Shown here one piece after another: positions 7,191 to 16,033 of a stretch of DNA of 23,004 nucleotides. A program made the position numbers and the translations under genes. The notes under the pieces are model-generated. The model was not told the origin of the DNA, made no database searches, and saw nothing but the letters and a program-made list of their open reading frames with translations. Source of the DNA: JAVBTR01 sp031556065 (lineage in GTDB: Bacteria > Bacillota > Clostridia > Christensenellales > Aristaeellaceae); contig JAVBTR010000081.1 in assembly GCA_031556065.1 (NCBI GenBank), positions 1 through 23,004 on the forward strand, written 5' to 3'. Each line of letters begins with the position of its first letter. The first letter of the stretch is position 1.

Positions 7191-8033
7191 TTAACCTTTA
7201 ATTCCTGAACGGCTCATGCCTTCTACCAGATACCGATTGAAGAACAAAAAAATCAAAAATACCGGGATAAGCGATAATGTGGCCATTGCAAACATAGCTC
7301 CATAGTCTGAAGTGCCACCAGTATCTGCAAAGTTTTTAAGAGCAATGGACACTGTCCAGTTTCTCGTTCGGTTGATATAGAGTAGAGGCCCCATAAAATC
7401 GTCCCATTTCCAGTAAAACTGGATTATCAATGTCGTAATGAGCGATGGCTTAAGCAATGGCAGCACAATTCTCGTAAAAATGCCGTATTTACTGCAACCA
7501 TCGATAAAGGCCGCCTCATCTAACTCTTTAGGGATTGTTCTGGTAAACATCATAATTTGATATATGAAAAAGGCCTGTCCCAGAAAATGTGGCAGAAGCA
7601 AAGGAATATAGGTACCAATAAACCCCAGCTTATTGTAGATAATATATTGCGGAATCATGATCACTTGAGACGGAAGCATCATTGAACCGATCATGCAGGT
7701 AAACCAAAATTGCCTGCCTTTAAACTTGATACGCGCAAACGAATAAGCCACCATCGCTGAACTTATCATCGTAGCCAAGGTCGCGACAACCGAAATGAAT
7801 AACGAGTTAATAAAAAAAGTACCAAAGTTATAGTTCATAAACCCAGTCCAACCCTTGGACCAATTTTCATAATGCCATGTTTCCGGCATCAGCTGTGCCG
7901 AATGATTGAGTATTTGATTGTTGTCCTTAAATGAACTAATGATCATCCAGATCACCGGATAAATCATGCATAAGCCAAGTCCCAAAATGAGCAAGTGATA
8001 TAATGTGGTTTGGGTTGCCTTTTTGAGTCTCAT
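7191..8033 (-). CDS. Carbohydrate ABC transporter permease, MalG/AraQ type (CUT1)
   Basis: This 280-residue inner-membrane subunit of a sugar importer has six predicted membrane segments, starting at residues about 12-32. The cytoplasmic EAA loop that docks the ATPase is DEAAFIDGCSKYGIFTRIVLP at about 172-192. It ends in VEGMSRSGIKG, the usual C-terminus of this subunit. Start ATG 8033 has AGGAGG 8 nt upstream and the gene follows the partner permease by 12 bp. It should pair with the 8046-8966 product and the binding protein at 9075-10385. No ATPase gene accompanies them. Confidence 0.93.
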   Translation of the reverse strand: MRLKKATQTTLYHLLILGLGLCMIYPVIWMIISSFKDNNQILNHSAQLMPETWHYENWSKGWTGFMNYNFGTFFINSLFISVVATLATMISSAMVAYSFARIKFKGRQFWFTCMIGSMMLPSQVIMIPQYIIYNKLGFIGTYIPLLLPHFLGQAFFIYQIMMFTRTIPKELDEAAFIDGCSKYGIFTRIVLPLLKPSLITTLIIQFYWKWDDFMGPLLYINRTRNWTVSIALKNFADTGGTSDYGAMFAMATLSLIPVFLIFLFFNRYLVEGMSRSGIKG

Positions 8034-8045
8034 CCTTACGCCCTC

Positions 8046-8966
8046 CTAACGATCCGAATCTTCATAGAAAACAAAACGATTGGATGCTTTTAGAATAATC
8101 ATAGTGATAAATGCGATAACGACTAATAGCACCCAAGACATCGCACTCGCATAACCCATGTTCAAATAGTCAAACCCTTGTGTATAAGTGTAAAGCGCAA
8201 TAAAGTTGGTTGCATCATTGGGTCCACCTCTGGTAATGACGAAACTTTGTGTGAAAACCATAAAGCCCGAAATCGTTTGCATAACAAGATTAAACAGAAT
8301 AATGGGTGATAAACATGGCAAAGTGATATTAAAGAAAGATTTTACCTTTCCCGCACCATCCATTTTTGCCGCTTCATAATAAGTGCCAGGAATATCCTTG
8401 ATGCCTGCAGCAAAAATAATCATTGATGATCCAAACTGCCAGACAGAAATCAATACTAAGGGAACCATCACCCATATGCTGGAACCTAGCCAATTAACCC
8501 GATCTAATCCAATACCCATTATCAGACTATTGATTAGTCCTTTTCTTGAAAACATCTGCTTCCAAACCAACGCCGCCGCAACACTGCCGCCGATCAAAGA
8601 GGGCAGATAGTAAACTGATCTATAAAAGCTGGCAGCACGGCTGTTTTTAGTGAGCAGAACTGCAACTAAAAGTGCAAAAATAAGTTTGATAGGAACAGCA
8701 AAAATAACATATTTGAAAGTAACAAATATAGCGTTCCAAAATCGATCGTCCCCTGTAAACATCTGAACATAGTTTTTAAACCCAACCCAATTAGGTGCCG
8801 ACGCCAAATTGTAATCTGTGAAGGAATAGTACAGCGACATGATCATCGGAAAGGCTGTGAGCCCTAAAAACCCGAGTATAAATGGAGCGGCAAAAATATA
8901 CCCTACCATATTATCGCTGTTCAAAACCTGCTTCCATGTTCTTCTCGGCTTACTCATCGGTTTCAA
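8046..8966 (-). CDS. Carbohydrate ABC transporter permease, MalF/UgpA type (CUT1)
   Basis: This 306-residue partner permease has six predicted membrane segments and the EAA loop EAAKMDGAGKVKSFFNITLP at about 198-217. I start it at TTG 8966, which has AAAGGCGG 7 nt upstream. The first ATG, at 8957, is too far from that site. The reading frame stays open to 9065, but that extension would translate the intergenic hairpin at 8991-9022 and adds residues not expected in the family, so I reject it. It forms the channel with the MalG-type subunit. Confidence 0.9.
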   Translation of the reverse strand: MKPMSKPRRTWKQVLNSDNMVGYIFAAPFILGFLGLTAFPMIMSLYYSFTDYNLASAPNWVGFKNYVQMFTGDDRFWNAIFVTFKYVIFAVPIKLIFALLVAVLLTKNSRAASFYRSVYYLPSLIGGSVAAALVWKQMFSRKGLINSLIMGIGLDRVNWLGSSIWVMVPLVLISVWQFGSSMIIFAAGIKDIPGTYYEAAKMDGAGKVKSFFNITLPCLSPIILFNLVMQTISGFMVFTQSFVITRGGPNDATNFIALYTYTQGFDYLNMGYASAMSWVLLVVIAFITMIILKASNRFVFYEDSDR

Positions 8967-8990
8967 TTCACATCCGCCTTTCGAACTAAT

Positions 8991-9022
8991 AGAGGGCTGC
9001 CGCATTTGATCAGCAGCCCTCT
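8991..9022 (-). promoter_or_regulatory. Intercistronic hairpin between binding-protein and permease genes
   Basis: A perfect 10-bp stem, AGAGGGCTGC (8991-9000) with its complement at 9013-9022, encloses a 12-nt loop. No T-tract follows on the minus strand. Such structures after binding-protein genes often stabilise the upstream mRNA or cause partial termination, giving more binding protein than permease. The role here is inferred from position. Confidence 0.6.
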
Positions 9023-9074
9023 GTTTGGTTAGCATCCATATTGGCGCATAAAACGATTTATGCAATCCATGGTC

Positions 9075-10385
9075 TTAATTGTTGAATTGAGCATTAGCAA
9101 AATCGAAAACATCTTGTGCTGCCTGCTCTGGCGTCATTTCATTCGCATACACCTTTTCAACATTTAGATTGATTCTGTCATGAATCGCACTAAGCGGTGC
9201 GGGCTCGTTAATGTTTACAAGACTGCTGTCTGGGTCTACGGCCAGTTTATCAACGAACTCAAAGATCTGTTTTTGTGCATATGTTAATTGCGAACTCAAA
9301 GCTTCCCTGACCTTGCTGTTAACCGGTATACCACGTTCGGCTGCTAACACCATATTTGCTTCCTCATCATTGATCATAAAATCAATGAATGCAGCAGCAA
9401 CTTCAGGATACTCACAGGTGGGTGAGATGCACAAACCTTGTGAAGATTTGGTACGCAAGCCGCTGGGTCCATCTGCATCATAGCGTGGCAGATACGCAAT
9501 TTTAAGCCCGGTAATGCCATTTTTCTCAGCCGACTCAGAGAGTGTGATAAATTGATTGGATGCAATACAAGCCATTCCAGCTTCCCCTGTCGTGATAAAA
9601 TCCTGCGCAACATCAGCACCTATTTCGGCAGCTTCGCCCGGATTCGGATAAACGCCCTTATCCATCATGTCCTTTAGCAGTTGAAAGTAGGGCACTAAAT
9701 AATCCGGTTTTGTGATCTCCAACCCGGAATTATCGCTTTTAAGGAAGTTCAAGCCCTTTTCCTGCTGGGGGACACCGGCCATCGCCGCACCAAATAAATG
9801 ATTCAGCAAAGAGGAGCCAAATTCGCCGGTTACAGCTTTGATTGCCTCAGCCGCTGTCTTATAGTCTTCCCAGGTCCAGTTATCCGCTGGTTCCTCAATG
9901 CCCGCTTCTGCGAATAAGCTTGGGTTATAAGCCACACAATATGTGTTCATGCCAAGAGACATACTGGCTTGCATGCCTTTGTACTGCGTGTTTTCAAGGA
10001 ACGAATTTGCGATGTTCGTTGTGTCAATGATGCCGGCATCAATATAAGGCTTAAGGTCGATAAACCATCCCTCATATTCGGCAAAGTTGTTTCCGAACTG
10101 CCAAATATCCCAGACATCATTAGCGCCTACAAGAACGCCCATCTTCTGAAAATAGCCGTTGGAATCATATGGCTCCATTTCGATGGTGACGTTCGGATAC
10201 TTTTCCATGAACATTTCAACTACGCGTTGCGTCTTTTCGTGCCGGGATTGCGATCCCCACCACGCGAACCGAAGCGTGACCGCTTTTCCGTCCGCCAGAA
10301 GTTCATTTGTTTCAGCCGCATAGCCAGTTACGGAAACCATCAGTAATGCTACCAGTACCAGGGCAATGATTTTCTTGATTTTCAT
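9075..10385 (-). CDS. Extracellular sugar-binding protein of ABC importer (SBP family 1)
   Basis: This 436-residue binding protein captures an oligosaccharide outside the membrane and delivers it to the permeases encoded next to it. Features include KAVTLRFAWWGSQSRHEKTQRVVEMF after the leader, MEKYPNVTIEMEP, and the inter-domain pattern seen in CUT1 binding proteins (AGIEEPADNWTWEDYKTAAEAI). The signal peptide (residues 1-24, KIKK then a hydrophobic core) ends in VSVTGYAAE. Where a Gram-positive lipoprotein would have a cysteine there is Tyr, so it cannot be lipidated in the normal way. I use ATG 10385 because GAGGAGGAGAAAGG precedes it; the frame extends to 10469 with no supporting signal. 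It follows the GH127 gene by about 110 bp. Confidence 0.92.
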   Translation of the reverse strand: MKIKKIIALVLVALLMVSVTGYAAETNELLADGKAVTLRFAWWGSQSRHEKTQRVVEMFMEKYPNVTIEMEPYDSNGYFQKMGVLVGANDVWDIWQFGNNFAEYEGWFIDLKPYIDAGIIDTTNIANSFLENTQYKGMQASMSLGMNTYCVAYNPSLFAEAGIEEPADNWTWEDYKTAAEAIKAVTGEFGSSLLNHLFGAAMAGVPQQEKGLNFLKSDNSGLEITKPDYLVPYFQLLKDMMDKGVYPNPGEAAEIGADVAQDFITTGEAGMACIASNQFITLSESAEKNGITGLKIAYLPRYDADGPSGLRTKSSQGLCISPTCEYPEVAAAFIDFMINDEEANMVLAAERGIPVNSKVREALSSQLTYAQKQIFEFVDKLAVDPDSSLVNINEPAPLSAIHDRINLNVEKVYANEMTPEQAAQDVFDFANAQFNN

Positions 10386-10494
10386 ACCTTTCTCCTCCTC
10401 ATTTGGTTGGTCGCTTCTTGTTATAGGTAACCACGCACATTCATTGTGTCGAGCCATCCCCCCATCCAAATCACAAAGTCTATTTATGCCTTCT

Positions 10495-12444
10495 TTAAAA
10501 TTGGGAACATCTCATCCACACTGCCATTTCACCATTTCCCCTGTTGTTCCAGCTATAATACGGAACCCACTGTAATAATGCTGGTTCATAGACTGACTCT
10601 CTAGATGATGTCTCTTGATACAAATCATCTTGCCCATCTTGTTTTAGGCGTCTGCCTTCTGATTCCAACACGACTACGCCGCCAAGCAAATTCCCTCTGT
10701 ATACCTGAGTAAAACCAGAGTCCTGCTTCATTTCAAGAAGATGCAAGTTGTCTCCGTTATCCACTTCCTCCAAGCAATATACTACCGGTCCCCTCATTAC
10801 AGCTGCCTTTCCAACATTTTCTCTAACAAGCGGATGACATTGGATGACTTTGGGTTGCATATCCATTTTGAATAGCACACGATGTCTACCATTCCAATTC
10901 TTCAAAATATACAAAAATCCGTTCTCTTCACGATGCTCACAGGGCTTGCCGTCTACCTCTAAAGTATAATCTTTGCACCAATCAGGCAGCCGAAGAGCCA
11001 GTTCCCATGAGTCGTTTCTTTCTGTCCCCACTTCAACATCAACATCACCCGTCCATGGATAGCTCGTTCGCATGTCTATCTGGACAGGTGCTTCCTTTGA
11101 AAAAGCCTCCACCGTGCTGCCAATGTATAGGTTGATAAATAGCGTTTGCTGCCTCTCCGTGTAAATATAGTGGCCTATTGATTCGATCATCCGGGCAAGA
11201 TTGGGAGGGCAGCACGCACAGGCAAACCACTCTTGCCGCTGTGTTTTGACGTGGCGAAAAGGTTGTACCTCTATATCCTTTCGGGGATGCACCTCCAAAG
11301 GATTAACATAGAAAAACCGTTTCCCATCCAATGACATTCCGCAAAGGGAGCCATTATAAAGTAAGCGTTCCATAATGTCTCCGTACTCACCCTTTGGTTC
11401 TAACTGAAACATACGATGTGCAAAAAATACAAATCCCACTGATGCACAGGTCTCGCCATAAACCAGATCATTGGGAAGATCATAGTCAAATGTAAAAGCT
11501 TCCCCGTGTTCCGATGAACCTATCGCACCCGTAATATACATTTTACGATTCACGATATTTTTCCAAATCGCTTTACAGGCATCAAATAACTCCTGATCGT
11601 TTGTTTCACGTGCCACATCTGCCATTCCTGAATACAAATATACAGCCCGAACAGCATGTCCAACAGCCTCTTTTTGTTGACGCACAGGCATACTGGCTTG
11701 GTAGTAATCAAGCGGGATATAACTTCCCTTTCTCGGGTATGATCTCCCATACTTTTCTGATTCTTGATAGTAGAAATTAGGGCTCTGGCCACGTTCATCT
11801 ATAAAATATTGAGCCAACTTTAAGTGTTTTTGATCGCCGGTGACATTAAAAAGTTTTACCAAAGCCATCTCAATAAGAGCATGACCTGGATAGCCATTCA
11901 GTTTTCCTTCCCCTGACCCAAAAACACTGTCAATATGGTCGACAAACCGTATCATAGCTTGCAGCAGTTTATCCTTACCTGTGCTTTTATAATAAGCTAT
12001 TGCCGCTTCCAGCATGTGACCTGCGCAATACAACTCATGCTTATGCGTTACATTGCTCCACCGCTGATCCAGGCCATTGAGTGCATAGTATGTGCCTATA
12101 TACCCATCTGGTTGTTGTGCTTTCACGATTAGGTCGATGGTCTCATCGATTTTTCTTTCCACCTGCTCATCCGGATGCCATTCCAATGCGTAGGAGGCTG
12201 CCTCAATCCATTTGGCAACATCGCTGTCTTGAAAACACGCTCCATAGAATTCGCCTTCTTTTTCTCCAGCTACGATCCTAAAGTTCTCGATGCAATGACT
12301 CGGTTCAATATCGGCGATTTGATCATTCAATACTTTCCATTGATAAGGCAACATTTGTGTGCGGGTAGTTTCCATGATTGAACTCCAAAAAGTAGAATTG
12401 ATGGATGTAGCATTGACCGGAGAAGATAACCTATCACGTATCAT
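10495..12444 (-). CDS. GH127 beta-L-arabinofuranosidase (DUF1680 family)
   Basis: This 649-residue enzyme releases L-arabinose from beta-linked arabinofuranosides, such as those on hydroxyproline-rich plant proteins. The N-terminal (alpha/alpha)6 barrel includes the motifs QQPDGYIGTYY and HKHELYCAGHMLEAA. The zinc-thiolate active site known from HypBA1 is complete: E331 and C333 in YGETCASVG, and C411 and C412 in FACACCPPN, with C411 in the place of the nucleophile. E315 in SSEHGEAF matches the acid/base. Beta-sandwich domains fill the C-terminus. I start at ATG 12444, with GAGG at a good distance; ATG 12456 has no Shine-Dalgarno. No signal peptide is present, so action is cytoplasmic. It is the first gene of the operon, opposite an AraC regulator. 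Confidence 0.92.
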   Translation of the reverse strand: MIRDRLSSPVNATSINSTFWSSIMETTRTQMLPYQWKVLNDQIADIEPSHCIENFRIVAGEKEGEFYGACFQDSDVAKWIEAASYALEWHPDEQVERKIDETIDLIVKAQQPDGYIGTYYALNGLDQRWSNVTHKHELYCAGHMLEAAIAYYKSTGKDKLLQAMIRFVDHIDSVFGSGEGKLNGYPGHALIEMALVKLFNVTGDQKHLKLAQYFIDERGQSPNFYYQESEKYGRSYPRKGSYIPLDYYQASMPVRQQKEAVGHAVRAVYLYSGMADVARETNDQELFDACKAIWKNIVNRKMYITGAIGSSEHGEAFTFDYDLPNDLVYGETCASVGFVFFAHRMFQLEPKGEYGDIMERLLYNGSLCGMSLDGKRFFYVNPLEVHPRKDIEVQPFRHVKTQRQEWFACACCPPNLARMIESIGHYIYTERQQTLFINLYIGSTVEAFSKEAPVQIDMRTSYPWTGDVDVEVGTERNDSWELALRLPDWCKDYTLEVDGKPCEHREENGFLYILKNWNGRHRVLFKMDMQPKVIQCHPLVRENVGKAAVMRGPVVYCLEEVDNGDNLHLLEMKQDSGFTQVYRGNLLGGVVVLESEGRRLKQDGQDDLYQETSSRESVYEPALLQWVPYYSWNNRGNGEMAVWMRCSQF

Positions 12445-12555
12445 GGTCCACCTCATAACAAAAGGTTTAATTTTCCCATTTTACTACCAAGCTGTTTTTT
12501 CGAGCGCAAAGTGTTCTCGCACTCATTTGTCGCATTTGAACAACTTTATAGCTGC

Positions 12556-12584
12556 ATTATAGCCGTTATGCATTCATCCTTCAA
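12556..12584 (-). promoter_or_regulatory. Promoter of the GH127 sugar operon
   Basis: On the minus strand, -35 TTGAAG (12579-12584), a 17-nt spacer and a perfect -10 TATAAT (12556-12561) precede a leader of about 105 nt. The weak -35 suits an activator-dependent promoter. AAGTTGT occurs at 12590-12596 and again at 12540-12546, flanking the promoter 50 bp apart; these may be regulator sites, but that is only a suggestion. Confidence 0.6.
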
Positions 12585-12623
12585 CCTTCACAACTTATGA
12601 GAGGTGTAATTTTCTTATATGTA

Positions 12624-12632
12624 TGCTATACT
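12624..12632 (+). promoter_or_regulatory. Extended -10 promoter of the AraC-family regulator gene
   Basis: TGCTATACT is a TGN plus a -10 with 5 of 6 consensus bases. The -35 region (GTGTAA) is poor, as expected for extended -10 promoters. Transcription would begin near 12639, 47 nt before the start codon, which also argues against the longer reading frame from 12623. Confidence 0.5.
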
Positions 12633-12685
12633 GTTCAAAGATTGTCCTACCCCAAATGCTCTTAATAGGTATTGGAGGAAGCTTT

Positions 12686-13546
12686 ATGAAATATCTGCAA
12701 CTACCGTACACTACTCCAGCCACCTTTCTTTCCTGTGGCAGATTGGTAAAGAGGAAAAACTTTATTCATCCCAAAAGGCTTCTCGATTCTTTCGTCCTCA
12801 TATATGTCCTTGAAGGGGCTCTGTATATCTGCCAGAATGAAACAGAATATGAGGTGCTCCCTGGGCAATACATACTCCTCCATGCAGAAACCATACATTA
12901 TGGGTACAGGGTCACAGAAGACCAATTAAAATATTATTGGGCACATTTTCACATTGATAAACCATATAAATTTCTTACACCCCAAGACGGTATGACTTTT
13001 TCTACGATGGCACAGGATGAGGGTTATACCATCCCAGAATATGGACACCTCGATCGTTCGAAGCGCATACCTGTCTTATTTTCGCAACTTTGCGACTTTT
13101 CAATGCACAATTACAATAGCTATTTCATTTTTCACTATTCTCTAACTATATTGTTGCAGGAGCTTGCATTTGAAGTTCAAGAGCAAAGCTGCTTGGAATC
13201 AGCTGTTTTACCGCACATTCAAAACATCCAAAATTGGATACGCAAAAACTACCACCAAACCATAACCGTTACTGAAATTGCTGAATTGTTTCATTATAAT
13301 CCAGATTATCTCTCAAATAACTTTAAGAAGGCAACCAAAACGAGTCTTTCGCAATACATCAACCAAATCCGGATCCAAGCTGCAAAGCATTACTTAACTT
13401 CTACGCGCACTCAGGTGAAGGAAATTGCTTATTGTTGTGGCTTTTCTGATGACAAATACTTCATGAAAGTATTTCATGATATAGTAAACATGACACCAAC
13501 TGAGTATAGAAACGCTTTTTACCAACAGAAAGAAGTTTCTAACTAA
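12686..13546 (+). CDS. AraC-family transcriptional regulator, one-component
   Basis: This 286-residue regulator should sense a sugar through an N-terminal cupin-like domain (residues about 10-150, with LEGALYICQNETEYEVLPGQYILLHAE as the barrel core). It should bind DNA through the C-terminal pair of helix-turn-helix motifs: ITVTEIAELFHYNPDYLSNNF, then VKEIAYCCGFSDDKYFMKVF, and the closing MTPTEYRNAF. Start ATG 12686 has GGAGG 7 nt upstream. It is transcribed away from the GH127 operon across a shared 240-bp region, the usual arrangement for a local activator of that operon. The inducer, perhaps an arabinose-containing oligosaccharide, is inferred from the neighbours only. Confidence 0.9.
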   Translation: MKYLQLPYTTPATFLSCGRLVKRKNFIHPKRLLDSFVLIYVLEGALYICQNETEYEVLPGQYILLHAETIHYGYRVTEDQLKYYWAHFHIDKPYKFLTPQDGMTFSTMAQDEGYTIPEYGHLDRSKRIPVLFSQLCDFSMHNYNSYFIFHYSLTILLQELAFEVQEQSCLESAVLPHIQNIQNWIRKNYHQTITVTEIAELFHYNPDYLSNNFKKATKTSLSQYINQIRIQAAKHYLTSTRTQVKEIAYCCGFSDDKYFMKVFHDIVNMTPTEYRNAFYQQKEVSN

Positions 13547-13555
13547 AAGAAACTT
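13533..13555 (+). repeat. 8-bp inverted repeat over the regulator's stop codon
   Basis: The arms AAGTTTCT (13533-13540) and 13548-13555 are perfect complements around a 7-nt loop containing the TAA stop. There is no T-tract after it, so it would be a weak terminator at best or an mRNA 3'-end stabiliser. Confidence 0.4.
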
Positions 13556-13967
13556 GATAACCATCGTCATCTGATGACCGTCATTCGAGAGGCTGCATCC
13601 ATTATTCTTTATCTTTCAACTATCCAAACAACTCACCTATGTCCTGCCCCTTTTTACCTTCTAGGCTCAAGCAAAATGGCTTATAGGGGCTTATTATATC
13701 TATTTACAATATAATCATCATGGGCTTTCCACACGCGCTATCTGTCCATTTTACAGGGTACATTTTATCGCACAGAAAAAAAAGGCTTCATGCAGATTAA
13801 TCAAAATGCCGCTACCAGCAAAATCACTGATAGCGGCGTCATAATTCTCTTTATGCTTATTGACTTATCTGCTTACTATCTTTATGGGGTTACAACGCTG
13901 GTGCCGGACTTTCTGTTTCTTCAGCAATAATGCCCGAAACCCCAAAGGGCCTCCGTGCTATCTCATC
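13547..13967. other. 421-bp intergenic region between two convergent genes
   Basis: No convincing gene is seen on either strand. The region holds the inverted repeat at the regulator's stop, a small palindrome GTCAT-CTG-ATGAC at 13566-13578, an AT-rich middle with an eight-A run, and the GH31-side terminator at 13802-13837. An open frame on the plus strand from 13860 runs antisense into GH31 and looks like chance. Confidence 0.6.
13802..13837 (-). terminator. Terminator of the GH31 end of the second sugar locus
   Basis: A perfect 7-bp GC-rich stem, GCCGCTA (13808-13814) with TAGCGGC (13831-13837), is followed on the minus strand by ATTTTG. It lies about 130 bp beyond the GH31 stop codon. The T-tract is short, so efficiency is uncertain. 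Confidence 0.5.
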
Positions 13968-15947
13968 TTACATAAATACTTCCAATACGTCTGCTCCTTT
14001 TTTGACAAATGCGATGTATACATCGATATTCGCGCGGCATGTCACTGTCTGCCCACCGGAATAGCATTGCTTATCCGCTATGCAGATCCATTCTCCCTTT
14101 GGCAGATAAACACCTCTTTCCGTCTGCCCCTGCGCCGTAATAGGGGCGAAAAGAATATCTGCACCGAAAAGGTATTGGTCTTCAAGGTGATAGCATTCAG
14201 CTTCATCAGGGTAGTCAAAAAACATAGGCCGCATTAGCGGGATGCCGGTTTCGCTTGTTATATCCATATGCTTTTTGATATAAGGCTTTAATCGTTCCCG
14301 GGTTTGGATCAGCGATTTTAAAACCGGGTAGTTGCTTTCGCCAAAGCGCCATATTTCGTTTGCTCCGCCGGAAGGCTCAATGATGCCCGGGTTTCTGATT
14401 TCATGGTTAGAAGGTTTTCTGCGTGCGCCGTGGAGCCGCATCACCGGGCAAAAGAGCCCGAATTGAAACCAGCGAACGATCAGCTCTCTGAAATAATCGC
14501 TTTCAATATCCGCATGCAGGAAACCACCAATATCGCTGTTCCACCACGGAATACCGCTCATGGCCATGGAAAGCCCGCTTTTCACGCTCATGCGAAGGGC
14601 CTCAAAGGTAGAAGGAATGTCGCCGTTCCAAACAATGGCACCGAATTTCTGGCTGCCGGGGTAGGCAGCCCGTGTCAGTATGACTGTATCCTTTTCCCCT
14701 TCCTTTTGAAGGCTTTCATAAAACATTTTGGAATAGAAGTAGGGATACAGCATGGCTGTTTGCGCACCGTTGCCCAAGTAGAATTTCAAATGGCCAAACT
14801 GCTGGGGATGCACCTCCGGCTCCGCTTCATCCAGCCAGAATGTTTTAATGCCGTTTTCATAGTAGTTTTTCCGTACCTTATCCCACACAAAATCCGCTGT
14901 TTCTGGGTTCATGAGGTCGATAAAGGTCTGCTGGCCATAAAAATCAAAGGTGCCATACTGGCCGTTTTCGATGCGCACCAGCATATTGCCGTCGTTCATT
15001 TCTTGATAATTCTCCGATTTGGGGTTGATGGTAGGCCAAATGGATACCACCGGCTCAATGCGCATTTCACGCAGCTCTTCGCACATTTTCTTTGGGTCGG
15101 GCCAGTATGTGGGATCAAACTTCCATTCGCCCTGCTCCGTCCAGTGGAAATAATCAATCACGATGGCATCGATGGGGATCTCCCGCCGCTTATATTCCCG
15201 GGCCACCTCTAACAGCTCATCCTGGCTTTCATAGCGCAGCTTACACTGCCAAAAGCCTGCCGCCCATTCAGGGAACGTAGGGGCATAGCCTGTCAGATCA
15301 CAGTATTTCTTCATGATTTGCCTAGGGGTATCTCCGGTATAAACCAGATAATCCGCCTGATAAGCGCTGTCCGCCACCCACATAATATGGTTATTGGTGG
15401 TTTCACAGCGACCGGGGGCTGGATTATTCCAAAGAAAACCATAGCCTAAGGATGAATAATAGATAGGCAATGCGGATTTGGTATTGTAATGCAATAGATT
15501 CACCGTAGAGCCTTTTTTATTGAATTGATCCTCCTGCTCCTGTCCCAGGCCATAGATATGCTCGCCCGGGTTGGCATTGAATATCACCTTCACCTGATAA
15601 TGATCCCCTTCGGTATGAAGGTTTTTTGTGGTGTAATCCCCTTCAAACTTGGTAGAGAGGATTATATTTCCATCCTTCAAATAGGTCACAAACCCGCCAC
15701 GCCATTGATTCCCCGCTTCGATTTTCACAGACAAGCTTCCAACTGTAAGCGTAGCATTTTGCGCATCCCCATCCATAATAGCTTTGACATCGTCAGTAGG
15801 CGGTAAAAGCGTCCAGCTCTCATCAGACAGCTTGGCGTTTTTACTGGTACGGCAGCGGATACAGTTACGGCCATAGGCCTCCACAAGGGTTACCTCATCC
15901 CGCCTCTGAAACAAAAGCGCGCTTTCCATCAATGTGATCTTGCTCAT
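13968..15947 (-). CDS. GH31 alpha-xylosidase/alpha-glucosidase
   Basis: This 659-residue retaining alpha-glycosidase has no signal peptide and so probably acts in the cytoplasm on imported oligosaccharides. Residues about 1-220 are the N-terminal beta domain (GEHIYGLGQEQEDQFNKKG). The barrel follows, with PEWAAGFWQCKLRY and IDAIVIDYFHW. The nucleophile is D373 in FWLDEAEPE and the acid/base is D443 in WNGDIPSTFEAL. The pattern PWWNSDIGGF and the C-terminal beta domains complete the family layout. FWLDEAEPE and the WHW-type +1 site elements are common in alpha-xylosidases, so xylose-capped glucans such as xyloglucan fragments are plausible; alpha-glucosides cannot be excluded. Start ATG 15947 has AAGGAG 9 nt upstream. 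A terminator separates it from the gene before it. Confidence 0.9.
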   Translation of the reverse strand: MSKITLMESALLFQRRDEVTLVEAYGRNCIRCRTSKNAKLSDESWTLLPPTDDVKAIMDGDAQNATLTVGSLSVKIEAGNQWRGGFVTYLKDGNIILSTKFEGDYTTKNLHTEGDHYQVKVIFNANPGEHIYGLGQEQEDQFNKKGSTVNLLHYNTKSALPIYYSSLGYGFLWNNPAPGRCETTNNHIMWVADSAYQADYLVYTGDTPRQIMKKYCDLTGYAPTFPEWAAGFWQCKLRYESQDELLEVAREYKRREIPIDAIVIDYFHWTEQGEWKFDPTYWPDPKKMCEELREMRIEPVVSIWPTINPKSENYQEMNDGNMLVRIENGQYGTFDFYGQQTFIDLMNPETADFVWDKVRKNYYENGIKTFWLDEAEPEVHPQQFGHLKFYLGNGAQTAMLYPYFYSKMFYESLQKEGEKDTVILTRAAYPGSQKFGAIVWNGDIPSTFEALRMSVKSGLSMAMSGIPWWNSDIGGFLHADIESDYFRELIVRWFQFGLFCPVMRLHGARRKPSNHEIRNPGIIEPSGGANEIWRFGESNYPVLKSLIQTRERLKPYIKKHMDITSETGIPLMRPMFFDYPDEAECYHLEDQYLFGADILFAPITAQGQTERGVYLPKGEWICIADKQCYSGGQTVTCRANIDVYIAFVKKGADVLEVFM

Positions 15948-15984
15948 TTACATCTTCTCCTTGCCTTATTTATCCAAAAGACCA

Positions 15985-16030
15985 TTTTAAAAGAGGCGGG
16001 CATGGTTTCGCCAGTGTCTCCGCCTCTTTT
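15985..16030 (-). terminator. Terminator or attenuator between the 582-residue ORF and GH31
   Basis: A perfect 11-bp stem, AAAAGAGGCGG (15989-15999) with its complement at 16020-16030, encloses a 20-nt loop. The stem ends in four T on either strand, so it may work in both directions. It begins 4 bp after the stop at 16034. GH31 lies only about 40 bp further on, so its expression must come from read-through or from a promoter overlapping this site. Confidence 0.7.
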
Positions 16031-16033
16031 ATG

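Noticed and set aside
8967..9065. N-terminal extension of the MalF-type permease
   Set aside because: It would translate the intercistronic hairpin, has no Shine-Dalgarno site, and lengthens the protein beyond the family norm; TTG 8966 has a good site.
10386..10469. N-terminal extension of the first binding protein
   Set aside because: It would put about 28 mostly polar residues before a complete signal peptide; ATG 10385 has a strong Shine-Dalgarno site.
13860..14237. Plus-strand ORF of 125 codons in the convergent intergenic region
   Set aside because: Most of it is antisense to the GH31 3' end, with no start signals and a composition unlike real genes here.
14403..15212. Long plus-strand ORF of 269 codons
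   Set aside because: It lies wholly antisense to the GH31 gene, which has complete catalytic motifs; the ORF has no Shine-Dalgarno site and a His/Pro-rich composition typical of a reverse-strand shadow.
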